DNA of 64,000 bases, from NCBI GenBank assembly GCA_033807695.1, contig CM066306.1, forward strand, positions 4,154,001 to 4,218,000. The letters are read 5' to 3'. A program made the translations under genes and the position numbers. The DNA comes from Daedaleopsis sinensis (taxonomy: Eukaryota > Basidiomycota > Agaricomycetes > Polyporales > Polyporaceae). Shown piece by piece: positions 47,168 to 61,791 of this stretch. Position 1 is the first letter of the stretch. Each line of letters opens with the position of its first letter. Below the pieces are notes generated by a model that made no database searches, was not told where the DNA came from, and was given only the letters and a program-made list of their open reading frames with translations.

Positions 47168-47676
47168 GTGTGGGTCCACAAAATATTTGTACAGCCTCTT
47201 AGCGAGCGATAAGATCCACGGCTGTTTGTACGCTCGTCGTCGACCCTTCGTCGACCACGCTCGCGGCCACTACGGGCGTCGAGCTCGAGGATATGAAGCA
47301 AGAAGCAGGTTGCGCAGGAGAGAAGGCAGGAGGCAAGGCAGGAGGACCAGAGTGACAGTCAGGCTTCATCGGCCCATCGACTTATCTCGTCACGCGTGAC
47401 CTCATCGTGACCAGCAGTGACCCCGCGCCCAAAATACAGGCGTGACATGGAACGCTCTACTGCCAGTGTACGTGTACTACATAGTACTGCGTGATGGATT
47501 TCACAATATTTTGGCGAGTCAATCGACAGCCCGTACGCTTTTGAATGTAACAGACTTTGAGTAAGTCTGAGTGTCGCTGTGGCATTGGTGGCATTCGACG
47601 ACTCCGACAAGGTGTAACACTCAACTATTCTATTCAGGCGCGGTGGCATACAACTACTAGTACATAAGTAGTACTA
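47168..47676. other. Intergenic, no gene seen
   Basis: 5' flank of the disordered gene and 3' flank of the dehydrogenase gene, both on the minus strand. Confidence 0.45.
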
Positions 47677-48735
47677 TCACTGACCGGTCTTCTCCACATT
47701 GTCGGACCATGATGCGTACTTCTCCGCCGCCTCGAGAAGCAGCGTCCCTTTCGCCTTGTAGGCTTGTAACGTCAATTTACTGAGCGGGAAGTGTAACGGA
47801 GGATCCTCCAGGCTGGCGAGCTTGTAAACGGCCTCCATGCCTTTCCTGGGGTCACCTGGTGGGACATAACTTTCGAGAAAGCTTTGCATTCCCGCCCCTG
47901 GAGCGGTCGGCGCCTCGTACGCGGGGTGAGAAGGCGGCCATTTGAGCTTCTTGAAAATGGGAGTATCGAATGGACCGGTATTGACGATGGTGATCTGTAG
48001 GACGTCACGCGTCAGCGCTAGCTCAGCTCTGAAGCAACTTGGGCCGTCCAGTGGGAATATTGTGTTCACGCTCACCTTGATGTTCCAGCTGGGGTCTAGC
48101 TCCGCTGCCAACGACTCGCTAAGCCCGTCCAATGCTGGAAGACGTGGACGTGAATCACACGACCGGCGGTAGGCACCGGAGACTTCGAGGACGTACCAAA
48201 CTTAGTAGCCGCGTAATACCCCACTCCCTTCGAGCCCTCAATACCAGCGACCGACGAGTGCTGCACAATGAGACCGCCAACCCCGCTTGGGTTCACTTCC
48301 CTCATGAACTTGACCCCCTCCCGCGTGACATTTGCGTTGCCCCAGAAGTTGAGTTCGAAAGCTGCACGAGCATCTGCATCGTCCACAAGCTCGACCATGC
48401 CAACCAAAAACGACCCCGCGTTGTTGAAAACGACGTCGAGCCGACCAAACTTCTCCTTTATCGCAGCGAAGGTTTGGAGAATGTCTTGAGGAACGGTGAT
48501 GTCCAGCTTGAGCACAAGGAGGCGGTCGGAGGGGTACTTGGAGGACAGGTCTGAGAGCGTGTCAGGACTGCGCGCGGTCGCGACTGCGATGTCCCCGTTC
48601 TCTAGGACAATTTCAGTGAGAAGACGGCCGAAGCCAGTCGATGCACCTGTGACTGTTGAAACCGGGTTGTCAGTATGCGTCGTTGAACGATCTGATGTTA
48701 TATCGTCACGTACTGAGCCAGATCTTAGGAGACAT
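47677..48735 (-). CDS. Short-chain dehydrogenase/reductase (classical SDR)
   Basis: About 300 aa in four or so exons, start at the ATG at 48735 (MSPKIWL). The hallmarks are present. The nucleotide-binding TGASTGFG is formed across intron 1. LKLDITVP includes the Asp that contacts adenine, and NNAG follows strand 4. A serine in IVQHSSVAG and the active-site YYAATK (Tyr and Lys) complete the set. The C-terminal substrate region holds NTGPFDTPIFKKLKWPP. Thus a cytosolic NAD(P)-dependent oxidoreductase. The substrate cannot be told from sequence; the C-terminal style fits the retinol-dehydrogenase-like/YusZ-like SDRs often found in basidiomycete secondary metabolism, but no biosynthetic neighbours are seen. 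The exon near 48010-48070 was not fully resolved. Confidence 0.8.
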
Positions 48736-49956
48736 GATGTAGTCGAAAGGTAGAGTGGGAGCGCGACGACCTTGAGCGAAGAGGTGGCATTTAAAGCCTC
48801 CCGGTACTGCTGCTGATCGGTACGTCAAACTTGAGGGATGTACTAAGATTGATCATCGGATAGCGAATGATGGCGTTCCCCTTGGGCCTCTGGCAGTCGT
48901 TCTCGCGTCGCCTTTTTTCCTAGTCAAAGAACGCCACTGGGAATGTAGAACATGCTAAGCATACTAACTGTCTGTGTGCATCCGGCTCGGGAGGATACGC
49001 TTGATGCGCGTTGAAACGGGCCAGCCATTGCATCGGGCGTGGTCACCATTCCTTTTATACTCGTCGCCTTGTCTCCCCTAGGTAGAAGATGGGGACCTAC
49101 TGAGCGAGGGGATGCCAGTGGACGGGTCCTCCAACTCGTCGCTGCCCAGAGGTCCGGTCTGGTGCTCGCATTGTGGACGTGAGCAAGCTGGAGCAATGAA
49201 CACCGGTACAGCTTGATTGCATGAGCGGTACAAACAGAGCTCTATAGTTCACGACATACATGAATATGTTGCGCTATCCCTTAATGTTTATGAGAGGTGG
49301 TGAAGACGTACCATTAAATCTGGACCGTGCAAGTTTGCAACTACTTACGGAACCGCACTATAGCTACACGGGTAGTTCCAGATCATCCATGACGTGTCCT
49401 TGCAGGCCCGAGCCCTATCTGTTAGTCCAGACCTGGCGCAATGGACGACTCAGAGTACAGTACCGAGCGGTTGGGGGAGGAGATACGTTGAGCAGTACTT
49501 TTCGTAGTACTTACCGGTAGCGAGTCGAGGACTGAATTGCACGAGTGACTGATCCAATGCATCATCCTTGAGGTCGTCTAGTCATTGCCATACAAAGGAG
49601 GTACGGTTCGCTGTTCTAGAGGTGATAAGTAGGATAAGTAATGGTAGGATCTGAGCGTTGTCAACGACCCACGTCGTACTGCACGGTCACGGTAATAATA
49701 TAGTACTTATACGTTAGGCGCCGGAGTACTTATCGAGACGAATGTTATGTAGTATTGATGAATAGTTAGCTAGTTACTTTTGTCAGATATACTACAAACT
49801 ACCTACAACACGCCTAAGTATAACCAAGTTGTATTACCTTGCAGCTATGCGTGAGACCATATTAGGTCAGTAACGCGCTATAAATTCCATTAAGTAACGC
49901 GCGACGCGTACCGTGACTCACATGAATTTCTCAGAGCATATATCTTTAAAAGTTGG
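48736..49956. other. Divergent promoter region (SDR / lysyl-tRNA synthetase), AT-rich
   Basis: 1.2 kb with no convincing gene. The portion 49640-49950 is clearly richer in A and T than the surroundings. Frames such as 48924-49196 (-) have no family features. Confidence 0.45.
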
Positions 49957-52234
<2,278 letters not shown>

Positions 52235-52518
52235 TGAAGAGATTAGACATCAACGTAGATGTATTTCTAGATAATACGATTGCGCCCGCAAGGGCGTATG
52301 CTTGCTCACAACGCTGCCTACACGGGCCTATTATCGTCCTCCTTCTACAGCCTCCGGGAATTCAAAATCGAGGCAGTCAGAAGCGTCAAGCACTCAGCAC
52401 AGTCTGTAGAGTGATCTGCACAGACCAAACCCGTGTTTGTCGGCGGTGTGGATGATGTCAAACACCACGTATTCGCGCATATCGATGAGGCGCGGTGTGT
52501 GCGTGGTGGAAGCCTTTC

Positions 52519-52541
52519 GAAGTTGTGCGAAACGTCGAGAA
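52519..52541. promoter_or_regulatory. Heat-shock-element-like array, distal
   Basis: GAA triplets at 52519, 52529 and 52539 are exactly 10 bp apart. The intervening 5-bp positions are degenerate (TGT, GTC in place of TTC). A TTC also abuts the first GAA (TTTCGAAG). This is a gapped HSE about 170-190 bp upstream of the Hsp110 start. Confidence 0.45.
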
Positions 52542-52617
52542 CATGCCCGATTGGGGTGGACGCCAGATCGGGTCACCAAATTTTGGGCGCGTAAAGACAT
52601 ATCTGCGTGCCACAAAA

Positions 52618-52630
52618 TTCCTGCACGTTC
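52618..52630. promoter_or_regulatory. Heat-shock-element-like array, proximal
   Basis: TTCctGCAcgTTC is three 5-bp HSE units with one mismatch (GCA for GAA), about 80 bp upstream of the Hsp110 ATG. Confidence 0.45.
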
Positions 52631-52706
52631 CCCTCGTCTTTACGCCCCTTACGACCCCCGCATCTTCCCCGTTCTCCTCACTCCCCTCGACGACTGCAAG
52701 CCCATC

Positions 52707-55445
52707 ATGTCCGTTGTCGGCATCGACTTCGGTGCTCTCCACAGCAAGGTATGTGCACCCGCTCGCCTACGCGATCGCGCGTCTAGATCGATTGTGGCTC
52801 ACTCTGTCTGCAGATTGGTGTCGCGAGACACCGCGGCATAGACATCATCATCAACGAGGTCTCCAACCGCCAAACACCGTGCGTATATGCGCATGAATCG
52901 CAGGGAGCGACGTGCTGAATCGTACTTTCGTCGTGCGTCCAGATCTCTCGTTTCGTTCGGCCCCAAGCAGCGCGCCATCGGTGAGCCCGCGAAGACCCTC
53001 GAGATCTCCAACTTCCGCAACACCGTCGGCTCCCTCAAAAGGCTGCTCGGGCGCACGATCTCGGACCCGGAGATTGCTGAGGTGGAATCAAAATACACCC
53101 ATGTGAAGCTCGTCGATGCGAATGGCACCGTCGGCGCACAGGTACGTTACTTTTTCTATTCTAATCATGTACCGCGCAAGTGTCATCCCCGTGCAACTCT
53201 TCTTGATTTCGTGTATCCGCATGGCCTCGTCGTAGTTTTGGCACAGTTTTTGAGGGACACGGATGTGGTCTGGCCATGTGGAAAGGGTTGAAGCGCATTG
53301 GGGATGTCAGGCGTTGTTCAGCACGCGTCTTTATATCGCAATTGCAATGTTCAGTTACTGATTCCGTTGCTTCAGGTTAACTACCTTGGCGAGCAAAAAG
53401 TGTTCTCTGCGACACAGCTCGTCGGCATGTACTTGGGCAAGCTTCGCGATATCACTGCGAACGAGCTCAAGGCCGGCGTATCTGACGTTGTGATCACCGT
53501 CCCGGGTTGGTACTCCGACGTGCAGCGTCGCGCACTCCTGGACGCCGCACAAATCGCTGGTCTCAACGTCCTCCGTCTCATCAACGACACCACTGCCGTC
53601 GCGCTAGGCTACGGTATCACCAAGTCCGATTTGCCCGAGCCCGAGAACCCCCGGAATGTCGTCTTCGTCGATGTTGGCCACTCGAGCATGTCCGTCGCCG
53701 TCGTCGCATTCTCGAAGGGCCAGTTGGCCGTGAGGAGTACGGCATACGAACGTCATGTTGGTGGACGGGACATCGACTACGCCCTCCTCACACACTTTGC
53801 GGCCGAATTCAAGGAGAAGTACAAGATTGACGTCCTTTCTAACCCGAAGGCCATCTTCCGTCTCTCCGCCGGTTGCGACAAGGTCAAGAAGGTTCTTTCT
53901 GCGAACGCGGAGGCCCCGCTCAACGTCGAGTCAATCATGAACGACATCGACGCGCACAGTCGTCTCACGCGCGAAGAATACGAGCAGCTCATCTCCGGTG
54001 TTCTCGACCGCCTTGATGCACCCCTTCAGCAGGCTCTCGCGGACTCCGGCCTGACCATTGAGCAGATCGACGCGGTCGAGCTCGTTGGTGGCTGCACCCG
54101 TATCCCCGCTGTCCGGTCCAAGATCCAGGCGTGGTTCCAGGGCAAGACGCTCTCGACGACGCTCAACCAGGAAGAGGCTGCCGCGCGTGGTGCGACCTTC
54201 GCGTGCGCGATGCTCTCGCCTGTCTTCCGTGTCCGTGAATTTGCCATCCAAGACGTCACCCCGTACTCGATCAAGGTCTCCTGGGAGCGTCAGCCGGACG
54301 ACGAGGACACCGAGCTCGTTGTCTTCCCGAAGGGGAACCACATCCCGTCGACCAAGGTCCTCACGTTCTACCGCCGGGCCGGCTTTGACATCGAGGCCGG
54401 CTACGCCGACCCCTCTGAGCTCCCGGGCGGTATCAACCCGTGGATCGCGAAGTTCACCGCGAAGAACGTCGAGCCCCTGCCGAACGGCGACTATGCTGTC
54501 GTGAAGGTGAAGACGCGACTGAACGTTCATGGCGTCTTGTCGTTCGAGGGGGCGTACGTGGAAGAGATCGAGGAGAAGGAAGACGTGATGCAGGTCGACG
54601 GCGCGGAGGGCGAGGCGCAGCCGAAGAAGAAGAGGGTGGTCAAGAAGAAGGAGGTTCCTTTCGTCTGGGGTGCAACCGGCCTCGACCAGGCGATTATCAA
54701 CCAGTTCAGGGAGCTCGAGGCGGAGATGCACTCCGCTGATAAGCTCGTCATCGACACCGAGGTATGTTCTGCAGTGATGGTGCCTTTGCTACCCGTGCTG
54801 ACGATTCGTCTGTAGGAACGTAAGAACGCCCTGGAGGAGTTCATCTACGACACCCGGAGTCGCCTCGATGAGCGCTACGCGCCATACACACAGCCCCAGG
54901 AGAAGGAAAAGATTCTCGTCGCGCTCCGGGAGGCGGAGGACTGGCTATACTCCGAGGACGGCGAGGACGCGACCAAGTCCGTTTACGTCGAGCGGTTGGA
55001 CGCCCTCCACGCGCTTGCGGACCCGGTCATCATCCGGTTCAAGGAGGCCGAGCAGCGGGTACGGGTGGTCAGCGAGCTGCGCGAGACGATCAACAACTAC
55101 ATGAACCAGGCGACGTCGAACGACGAGCGGTTCGCGCACATCGATGAGAAGGACAAGCAGTCCATCGTCGAGAAGTGTGCGACGATTCAGAAGTGGCTCG
55201 AGGACCAGAACGTCCGGCAGAGCGAGCGCCCGAAGAACGCCGACCCCGTCCTGACGGCGGCGGAGGTGCTGAAGAAGAAGGACGAGATCATCTACTTCGC
55301 GACGCCGATCCTCACCAAGCCCAAGCCCAAGCCCAAGGTCGAGCCGACGGGCACCCCCGGCCAGGAGACGCCGAAGGGCACGGAGACGCCGAAGCCCGAG
55401 GAGCAGAAGGCTGACAATGGCCCGTCGGAGATGGATGTAGACTAG
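52707..55445 (+). CDS. SSE1: Hsp110-family chaperone / nucleotide exchange factor (Sse1/Hsp88)
   Basis: About 775 aa in five or so exons. Exon 1 is 14 codons (MSVVGIDFGALHSK). The Hsp70-type ATPase domain follows: IGVARHRGIDIIINEVSN, SLVSFGPKQRAIGE, VITVPGWYSDVQRRALLDAA, LRLINDTTAVALGYG, VFVDVGHSSMSVAVVAF and VELVGGCTRIPAVRSKI. A beta domain comes next, then an acidic/Lys-rich insertion (EEIEEKEDVMQVDGAEGE, KKKRVVKKKEVPF). The C-terminal helical lid (IYDTRSRLDERYAPYTQPQE) ends EMDVD. VPGWYSD in place of Hsp70's VPAYFND, the insertion and the long tail identify Hsp110 rather than Hsp70. It releases ADP from Hsp70 and holds unfolded clients in the cytosol. Upstream HSE-like arrays suggest Hsf1 control. 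Confidence 0.95.
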
Positions 55446-57898
55446 ATGGAGATGGATCCCGGACATTCGTGCGCTCCTCACGCTTCCACGCCATTGACGA
55501 CCGCGACGCTTGCCAGCTACGCATTGGGGACGGACGGACGGGTAGCAGTATCTACTAGAAGAAAATAATGTGTTGTACGTAGAACAGCGTATTGTACTTT
55601 TCTCTCATTGGAGTCTTGCGTCGTCTGCCATGGCCATGGGCAAGGGGGTTTCGACTTTTGATGTACGTCTTTTCCCTCCACTCGTCCGTATGGTGCCATG
55701 ATCAGTTGATCCCAGCACGTAGAAACCGTACGTGAGCAGACCATATGCATGCACCAGTTACAGCTGCCCGTCTACCACGGCATCGACTCTATTGGTTTCC
55801 GCCTGGCCGCGCCCGAGTCTGCTAGCGAAGACCTAGGTGACATCAAAGTCCCCATATGCGCGGAGGCGGCCTGTACTGACGCAACGTTCATCGCTGCGCG
55901 AGCTCGTCGAGCTCGCGACCGCGAAGAGCGCGCTCGCCATGGTGTACAAGGGTGTATATATGCCAGATACAACCCGCCGATCCCAGCCGGCTGCCGCTCG
56001 CAACTTGCAAGGGTGACGGCGTCGTGCCAATTCCGCGGGACCACGCCGTGCACTGGCACCGGGTGCGCTCCTCTCTTCTCTCTTCCCTCAGGAGCCTCCG
56101 CACCCAGAGCCTGCTCATGTTTAAGTAGCACAGCTGTTTCTAGAGGCTCGAGAGCGTCGGAGATATTTGTCAACGCTCGAGGCCTCAGGTCTGGATAGGA
56201 CGGTGTTATCGGCAAGCGACGCCTAAAGGTTGACCGCGTCCATACGACTAGGCGTCTATATACCTCTTTCGCTACCACCATGTTGAACCTGCGACATACA
56301 CTGTCGGAGGTTGAAGGAATGGTAAAACTTCTCAAACCGATGTGCGTATAATGGCCACAAGTATCTCAGATGGAAAGGTGAATCATAGCAACTGTCGTGC
56401 GTGCATATTGGCACTGACTATATCAGTTCCAGGTCATCGTCGCGAGATGACTTGTGTCTGCGACTGATTGATATAGAACATTATTCGCACTCTAGAAGAA
56501 CTCAGAAAATCAGGGGTTCAAACATGTTACGTGCTGGCCGCATACAGCGCATATGCACCGTCAGCTATATAGATGGAGACCTGAGAACATATTCGATGTT
56601 GGTCAACGGTCTTCCCGCCAGTATCGCCCCTCATCTACTCTTGATCGATGGTCCTCGTGACCACAACTTCTTTGCATTCGCGAACACCGAATACCTCTTG
56701 TCTGAATGCTTATCATATATGCAACTTGCGGCCGAGCGTGCATCATAATCGCAGAAGCGCCACGATTGCTCTGCCGCCGGATCATCGTGAAAGTCTTCGC
56801 CAGGGTGAATACTCGGGTGCGTGCTCCTCCTCTAGTCTTCTATTACGCTCACTGTTACTTCCAATCTTCTAGTACGTGCGGTGAATTGGCGATGGGACAC
56901 GGTCGCCAAGGCCATCATACCCCACCGAGATCCTGAGGAATACCCGATAATAACGCTCGCCACTCTGGCATTCTCTCATCTGCTTCGTACTGCTCACAAC
57001 ATGAGGACATATCCAACGTCGAGCATGAGAGAAAATGGACCAACGTCGAGCATGAGAGAAAATGGAGATGCTATTACAGCTCGCTGAATCCGAGTGTGGG
57101 ACTATCCCGCCATGTCCACTCACGCTTGTGCCTTGTGCGACCTGGACCTTACCCCACGGTCGCCCGTTCGCTTAGCATGGCTTCAACATGGCTTGTATCG
57201 GGTTTGGTAGGCCCACACGGATCTCAATCGTCCAACGAATACCACCTGCTTCATTAGCTCCTTGGAGAATCTTCGGCGAACAACTCGTCGACGCTCTCAT
57301 ACACCAACGGGCGCCTCCTCACAATCTAAGAAATCGCACATCCCTTCCGTCTTTAATGTCGCATAAAGCTGTTCAAGACCCTAGTCGGGACTACCAAATC
57401 AGGCAGAAGCACAATGAACTCTGGATCAGCACCGCGCCACGCACTTCGTCGAAGTTCGTCGGTACCCTAAAGCCGACAGACCAACGTCGCAAGACCCTGC
57501 CCGCTCGTCGGCTTTTCCGCTTTCGCGCATCCGCACCGGGAACGTCCTTTCCGAGACCACGTCTCGCACTCACTCTGCTTGCACTATCTCTCCACGGTGC
57601 ATACAATCCTCCCTACAGCCTGGGGCCCCCATCCAAGCTTCTCGCGACATTCCTCCGGACGGCCTTCGCGAATCACGGACGCAATGCGGGCCCGCGTGCG
57701 TGCGCGGACTGATAAAAGCGTTTGTGGCCTATGGACGGCCATCTATCCGTTCCTGCCTCTACTGCTGCTTGCTTCCTCCTTAGGGGTGATTGCGTTTCGT
57801 CTTCCTGCGCCGCAAGATCTGTTCAGACCGCTCCAGTCTCTAGTACACCGTCTCATCCTTTCGCTGCATCTACGACTTGACTTCCGCGACCTCACGAT
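55446..57898. other. 2.4-kb region without a convincing gene
   Basis: Between Hsp110 and the sugar transporter. Overlapping frames (55749-56198 +, 55772-56335 -, 56401-56748 +, 57188-57712 +) have no motifs, good splice sites or consistent composition. A 27-bp tandem duplication lies at 57013-57066. A CTGGGG site resembling a CreA/Mig1 core is at 57620-57625, upstream of the transporter. Confidence 0.4.
57013..57066. repeat. Perfect 27-bp tandem duplication
   Basis: Two identical adjacent copies (57013-57039 and 57040-57066), unit CCAACGTCGAGCATGAGAGA followed by AAATGGA. No gene could be assigned to it. Confidence 0.85.
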
Positions 57899-60800
57899 AT
57901 GGGCGGACCTGCTGCTGTAGCGACTAGTGGATCGGCTGGCTATACAGACCTCATCGACAAGTCGAAACCGTGGTGGAAGAACGGGAGGCTAATAAAGCTC
58001 AACCTTTGTATCGCGCTCTTGTACGCCATCTAATCAACATTCTTCTCGGATAGCACTGACACTCCTCTACAGGCTGATCACTTCATCGACGAACGGGTAC
58101 GATGGCAGTATGATGAGTATGCACACCTTCCACCAATCCACTTCCACTTGTTGCTGAGTACCATCATCAGACGGTTTGCAGTCTCTTCCTCAATGGAACG
58201 CGGCCTTCAACTATCCGAACGGCCCCAAGGTCGGTCATGATCTGTTGTCCTAGTGGAAGAGATGCTTATCCCCAACCCTAGCTTGGCCTCCTGAGCGCCA
58301 TACAGGTTCGTGTTCGATGTCTCTACACCCCCCGGCTCGATCTGACATCTGAGACTATCACCAGAACATCGGCTGTCTTGCCGCATATCCGTTCTCGCCA
58401 TACATGTCAGACGGCCTCGGTCGTCGTGCCGCAGTGCTCTTCGGTGCGGTCATGATGTGCATTGCGACCGTCCTCCAGACGGCGTCGACCTCCGTAGGGA
58501 TGTTCATCGGCGCACGGTACGCACCCCCTTTCTCGCCCTTTCCCTTCCTCCCACGGCCGCTATCATCTATCACGCATCAATGAGCGAAGCTTACTGTGCA
58601 CCGCGTTTGCTACGCGCGTTCTATGCACTAGGTTCCTGATCGGATTCGGCCTCACGTTCGCAGCGGCCGCGGCCCCGGTACTTGTGACGGAGATTGCGTA
58701 TCCGAGCCAGCGTGCACCTGCGACCTCGCTGTACAACACACTCTGGTGCGTAGATCTCTCTCGCGAACCTCCCGTTATTAAGTGGCCCTTCCGCTCACGT
58801 TCCGTCGTCTCGCGTGCGCGGGATTTCCAGGTTCTTGGGAAGCATCATGTAAGTGTGTGTCCTCTCGAGTGTCCGACCGGCCCGTCGGGCCTGGATGGAC
58901 GCGATGATCTCACCGCTGTCTTTTGCGCTTCGCGAACATGAACCCGAATCCGGAACCGGAACCTGAATACAGTGCGGCGTGGACGGTATGTCTGTTCCGG
59001 GCCTCCTCAATGTGCATGCTGGGAGCAATGCTGACTCGGACCTTCACTTGGGCCCTCGGGACCTGTTCTTGCGCTGCAGACGTTCGGCACGTTCCACGTA
59101 CCTTCCAGTTGGGCTTGGAGGATCCCCTCGGCGATCCAGGCGCTCCCATCGGTCGTCCAAGTGTTCCTCATCTGGTTCATCCCGGAGTCTCCGCGTTGGC
59201 TATGCTCGAAGGGAAGGTATGTAGATTTACTTTCTGGACCTGAGCATCTCGGTTCGTGTTCCTTATGCATTGTTTCTCAGGGAGGACGAGGCGTTGAAGA
59301 TTCTTGCGTACTACCATGCCAATGGGGACCGGTGCGTCACATCCGATATGTGCCGGTTGTGCTCCGAGGGACTGACGGGCCAGGGCTACAGGACTGACCC
59401 GCTTGTCGAATACGAGTTCGAGGAGATCCGGGCAGCGATCAAGTTCGACAAGGAGGTCGCGGCCAATGTCGGCTGGCTCAGTCTCATAAGGTCCCCGGGG
59501 AACAGAAGACGTCTGCGGATCATGATCGCTATTGCGTTCTTTTCGCAATGGTCGGGGAACAACCTCATGTGAGTCGCTGGTGGTAGCTTGGAGGTCGGCG
59601 GCGGGCTCACGCACAAGTGCTTCTGCTACTTGATAGTGCCTATTGTGAGTTTTGGGATGGTCAGGATTGGTTAGAGGTCGACTGGGCTAACATTCGGCGC
59701 AGACATGAACAAGATTTTTGACGCTATCGGGAGTGAGTACTACCGCTCGAGAGCGTAGAGAATAACGATGCTAATGGGACCGTAGTCACTGACCCCACGA
59801 CCCAGCTGCTCATCGTGAGTCTTCCATTTGCATATCACCCCCATGCGTCCTGATATAATTCGTGCATCGGATGCTGACCCTGGACGTGATTTAGAACGGT
59901 GTTCTTAACATCTTCAACTTCATCATCGCGATCATCGCAGGACTGCTGTGCGATAAGGTCGGCCGGCGTCCTCTGTTCATCGCGTCCACCATCGGTGGGT
60001 ATCTCGATTGAGTCTTCGCAAAAAGCGCGTGCTGACTGCCGCTCCTGGTGGGTGTCGGTAGGGATGTTTGTGTTCTGGGTGCTTCAGACAGTGTGCTTCG
60101 CGCTTTACTCGGAGACGGGCAACGTCACCGCGGCGCATGCGTTCATTGCGATGATCTGTGAGTGGTCCCAGTGTATGGTAGCGACGCTCGAGACTAATTC
60201 GACGGTGGACGGGAAGTTTTATTCTACGCATTCTGTGAGTATTCCGTTCTCTCACCCACATCACTCTCTGACTCGCAGTTTGCAGATGATGTACGTTATT
60301 TAATCACGGCGAAAGGTGTTACATATATGAATCATTGACACCTCATACCAGATCGCGTTCACGCCGCTCATCGTCTCGTACGTACCGCTCCTTGTCCAGT
60401 CAAAGTGTTCGCATTCTTACCCGTATTTGATAGCTACACGGTCGAGATTTTGCCTTTCCCTCTTCGCGCCAAGGGCTTCACCGTCTTCAACTTCACGTTG
60501 ACGCTCGCCCTGATCTTCAATCAGTGAGCGTCTGGCTATCCTGAGTTGGTGTTGGTTGCTGACTCGTGCGCTCGCAGGTACATCAACCCGATTGCACTGG
60601 CAGCGTGAGTTTTTCTCATTATTGATCACCTATGTACCGAATTAACTGACGTCGACACCAGGCTCGGATGGAAATACTATGTGCGTCGTGCATCTCACAT
60701 GCGAGGCGGAGTGATTGACATTCGTGCAGCTCGTATACGTTGTTTGGCTCCTCTTCGAGGTTGGCTTCATCTGGCGCTATCTCATCGAGACCAAGAACGT

Positions 60801-61027
60801 ACGTCCCACCGCTCTCGTCTCCACTGCACGCGATATACTCATCGCGGCACCTTCCGCTCTAGCGTACACTCGAAGAAACTGCCGCACTCTTCGATGGGGA
60901 GGATACCGTGGAGCGGCTCGCACACCACGCTGCGGAGAACCTCGGCATGCCCCCAGCCGACTCACATTCCGACCATGAGAAGGCATCGACGGACCACATT
61001 ATCGAGGAAGTCAAGGTCGCCGTATAA
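57899..61027 (+). CDS. MFS sugar transporter (lactose-permease/hexose type), intron-rich
   Basis: The start is the ATG at 57899 (MGGPAAVATSGSAGYTDLID); roughly 18 short exons, about 530 aa. Sugar-porter marks are the NGYDGSMMNGLQ loop after TM1, SDGLGRRAAVLFG between TM2 and TM3, PESPRWL after TM6, DKVGRRPLF between TM8 and TM9, and SYTVEILPFPLRAKGFTVFN. The C-terminal IETKNRTLEETAALFDGED varies the usual PETKGRT box. The hydrophilic tail ends IIEEVKVAV. Several exons are tiny (for example 24 nt encoding LGLLSAIQ). The checked junctions keep the frame: MM-N-GLQ, FLGSII-AAWT and CSKGR before DEALKIL. It is a plasma-membrane proton-coupled importer, plausibly of lactose, cellobiose or hexose by family resemblance. 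The substrate is not determined by sequence. One exon near 60100-60290 (TM10-11) was not fully resolved. Confidence 0.85.
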
Positions 61028-61791
61028 AGACTATCCAATCTGCCGTCCCGTTCCCTGCCTCCCTCTCATCTCAATCCACCTCCCCCATGTCTCTTCCACA
61101 TCGCAACATATTCCGTCATATCCTGATAGACACTGCTCGCCCTCATGCTCGAAACGAACGCGCACCACGCTGTGTAATAAATAGCATCCATGCCCTCGCT
61201 GTACACTGTACATGTACGCCGTGTCCCCGTCTCCAGTCCTTCCACCGCAGACTGAAGACCCAGACCACACAGGACTCGTTGACTCCCGCTGTTACGTCGT
61301 CGCTCTTGGCATCCCGGCCCCGCAATGTATACGTATTTAGCATATAGACGTACGTACTAGTCTGCCGCCATCTGTACCATGAGTACTGGGTACATGTCGC
61401 AATGAAACGAAGGCTCGTTCTTCTCTTCTCGATATCCCGAGGGAGGAGCTCGTTGAATGGGCTTCTTGAGAAGTGGGGAGGTGCGCATGCAGTGGGCGGT
61501 CACAGCGATATGGCGAAACAATGACGTCCGAGTCGATTCGCCGCAGTTCGTCATTCTTGTCGGCTATGTGGAGATGGTTAGAACGTATACCGGGAGTCAC
61601 GCGATACAGTTGGTGCCCGAACTCGTCTGTTATCTTTTACTTTCTGGCGGCGCAAGGGTGCGAGATGTCGCTAGATCGTCCTCAGCATCCATCTCGAGGG
61701 CCGAGGTTCGAATGCAGTTGAACACAATGCGTGAAGCTACTGACAGCAGGGCAGCGAGATCATACTTGACATATGTAAGACCTATTGACGT
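61028..61791. other. Convergent 3' intergenic region
   Basis: Between the sugar transporter (+) and the orphan membrane protein gene (-). No supported gene is present; short frames only. Confidence 0.45.

Larger units (their letters stand above)
52235..52706. other. Hsp110 promoter region
   Basis: 472 bp between the LysRS stop and the Hsp110 start, with two heat-shock-element-like arrays (listed separately). No gene is present. Confidence 0.5.

Noticed and set aside
53931..54731. Minus-strand open frame of 266 codons, Leu/Arg/Asp-rich
   Set aside because: Antisense to the main exon of Hsp110; typical mirror frame of a high-GC gene.
55896..55920. GAGCTCGTCGAGCTC palindrome
   Set aside because: Short inverted repeat without a stem-loop context, terminator features or conserved neighbour.
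61695..61715. GGTTCGAATGC, similar to a tRNA B box
   Set aside because: No matching A box or acceptor stem could be found at the right distance, and the last bases do not fit the consensus.
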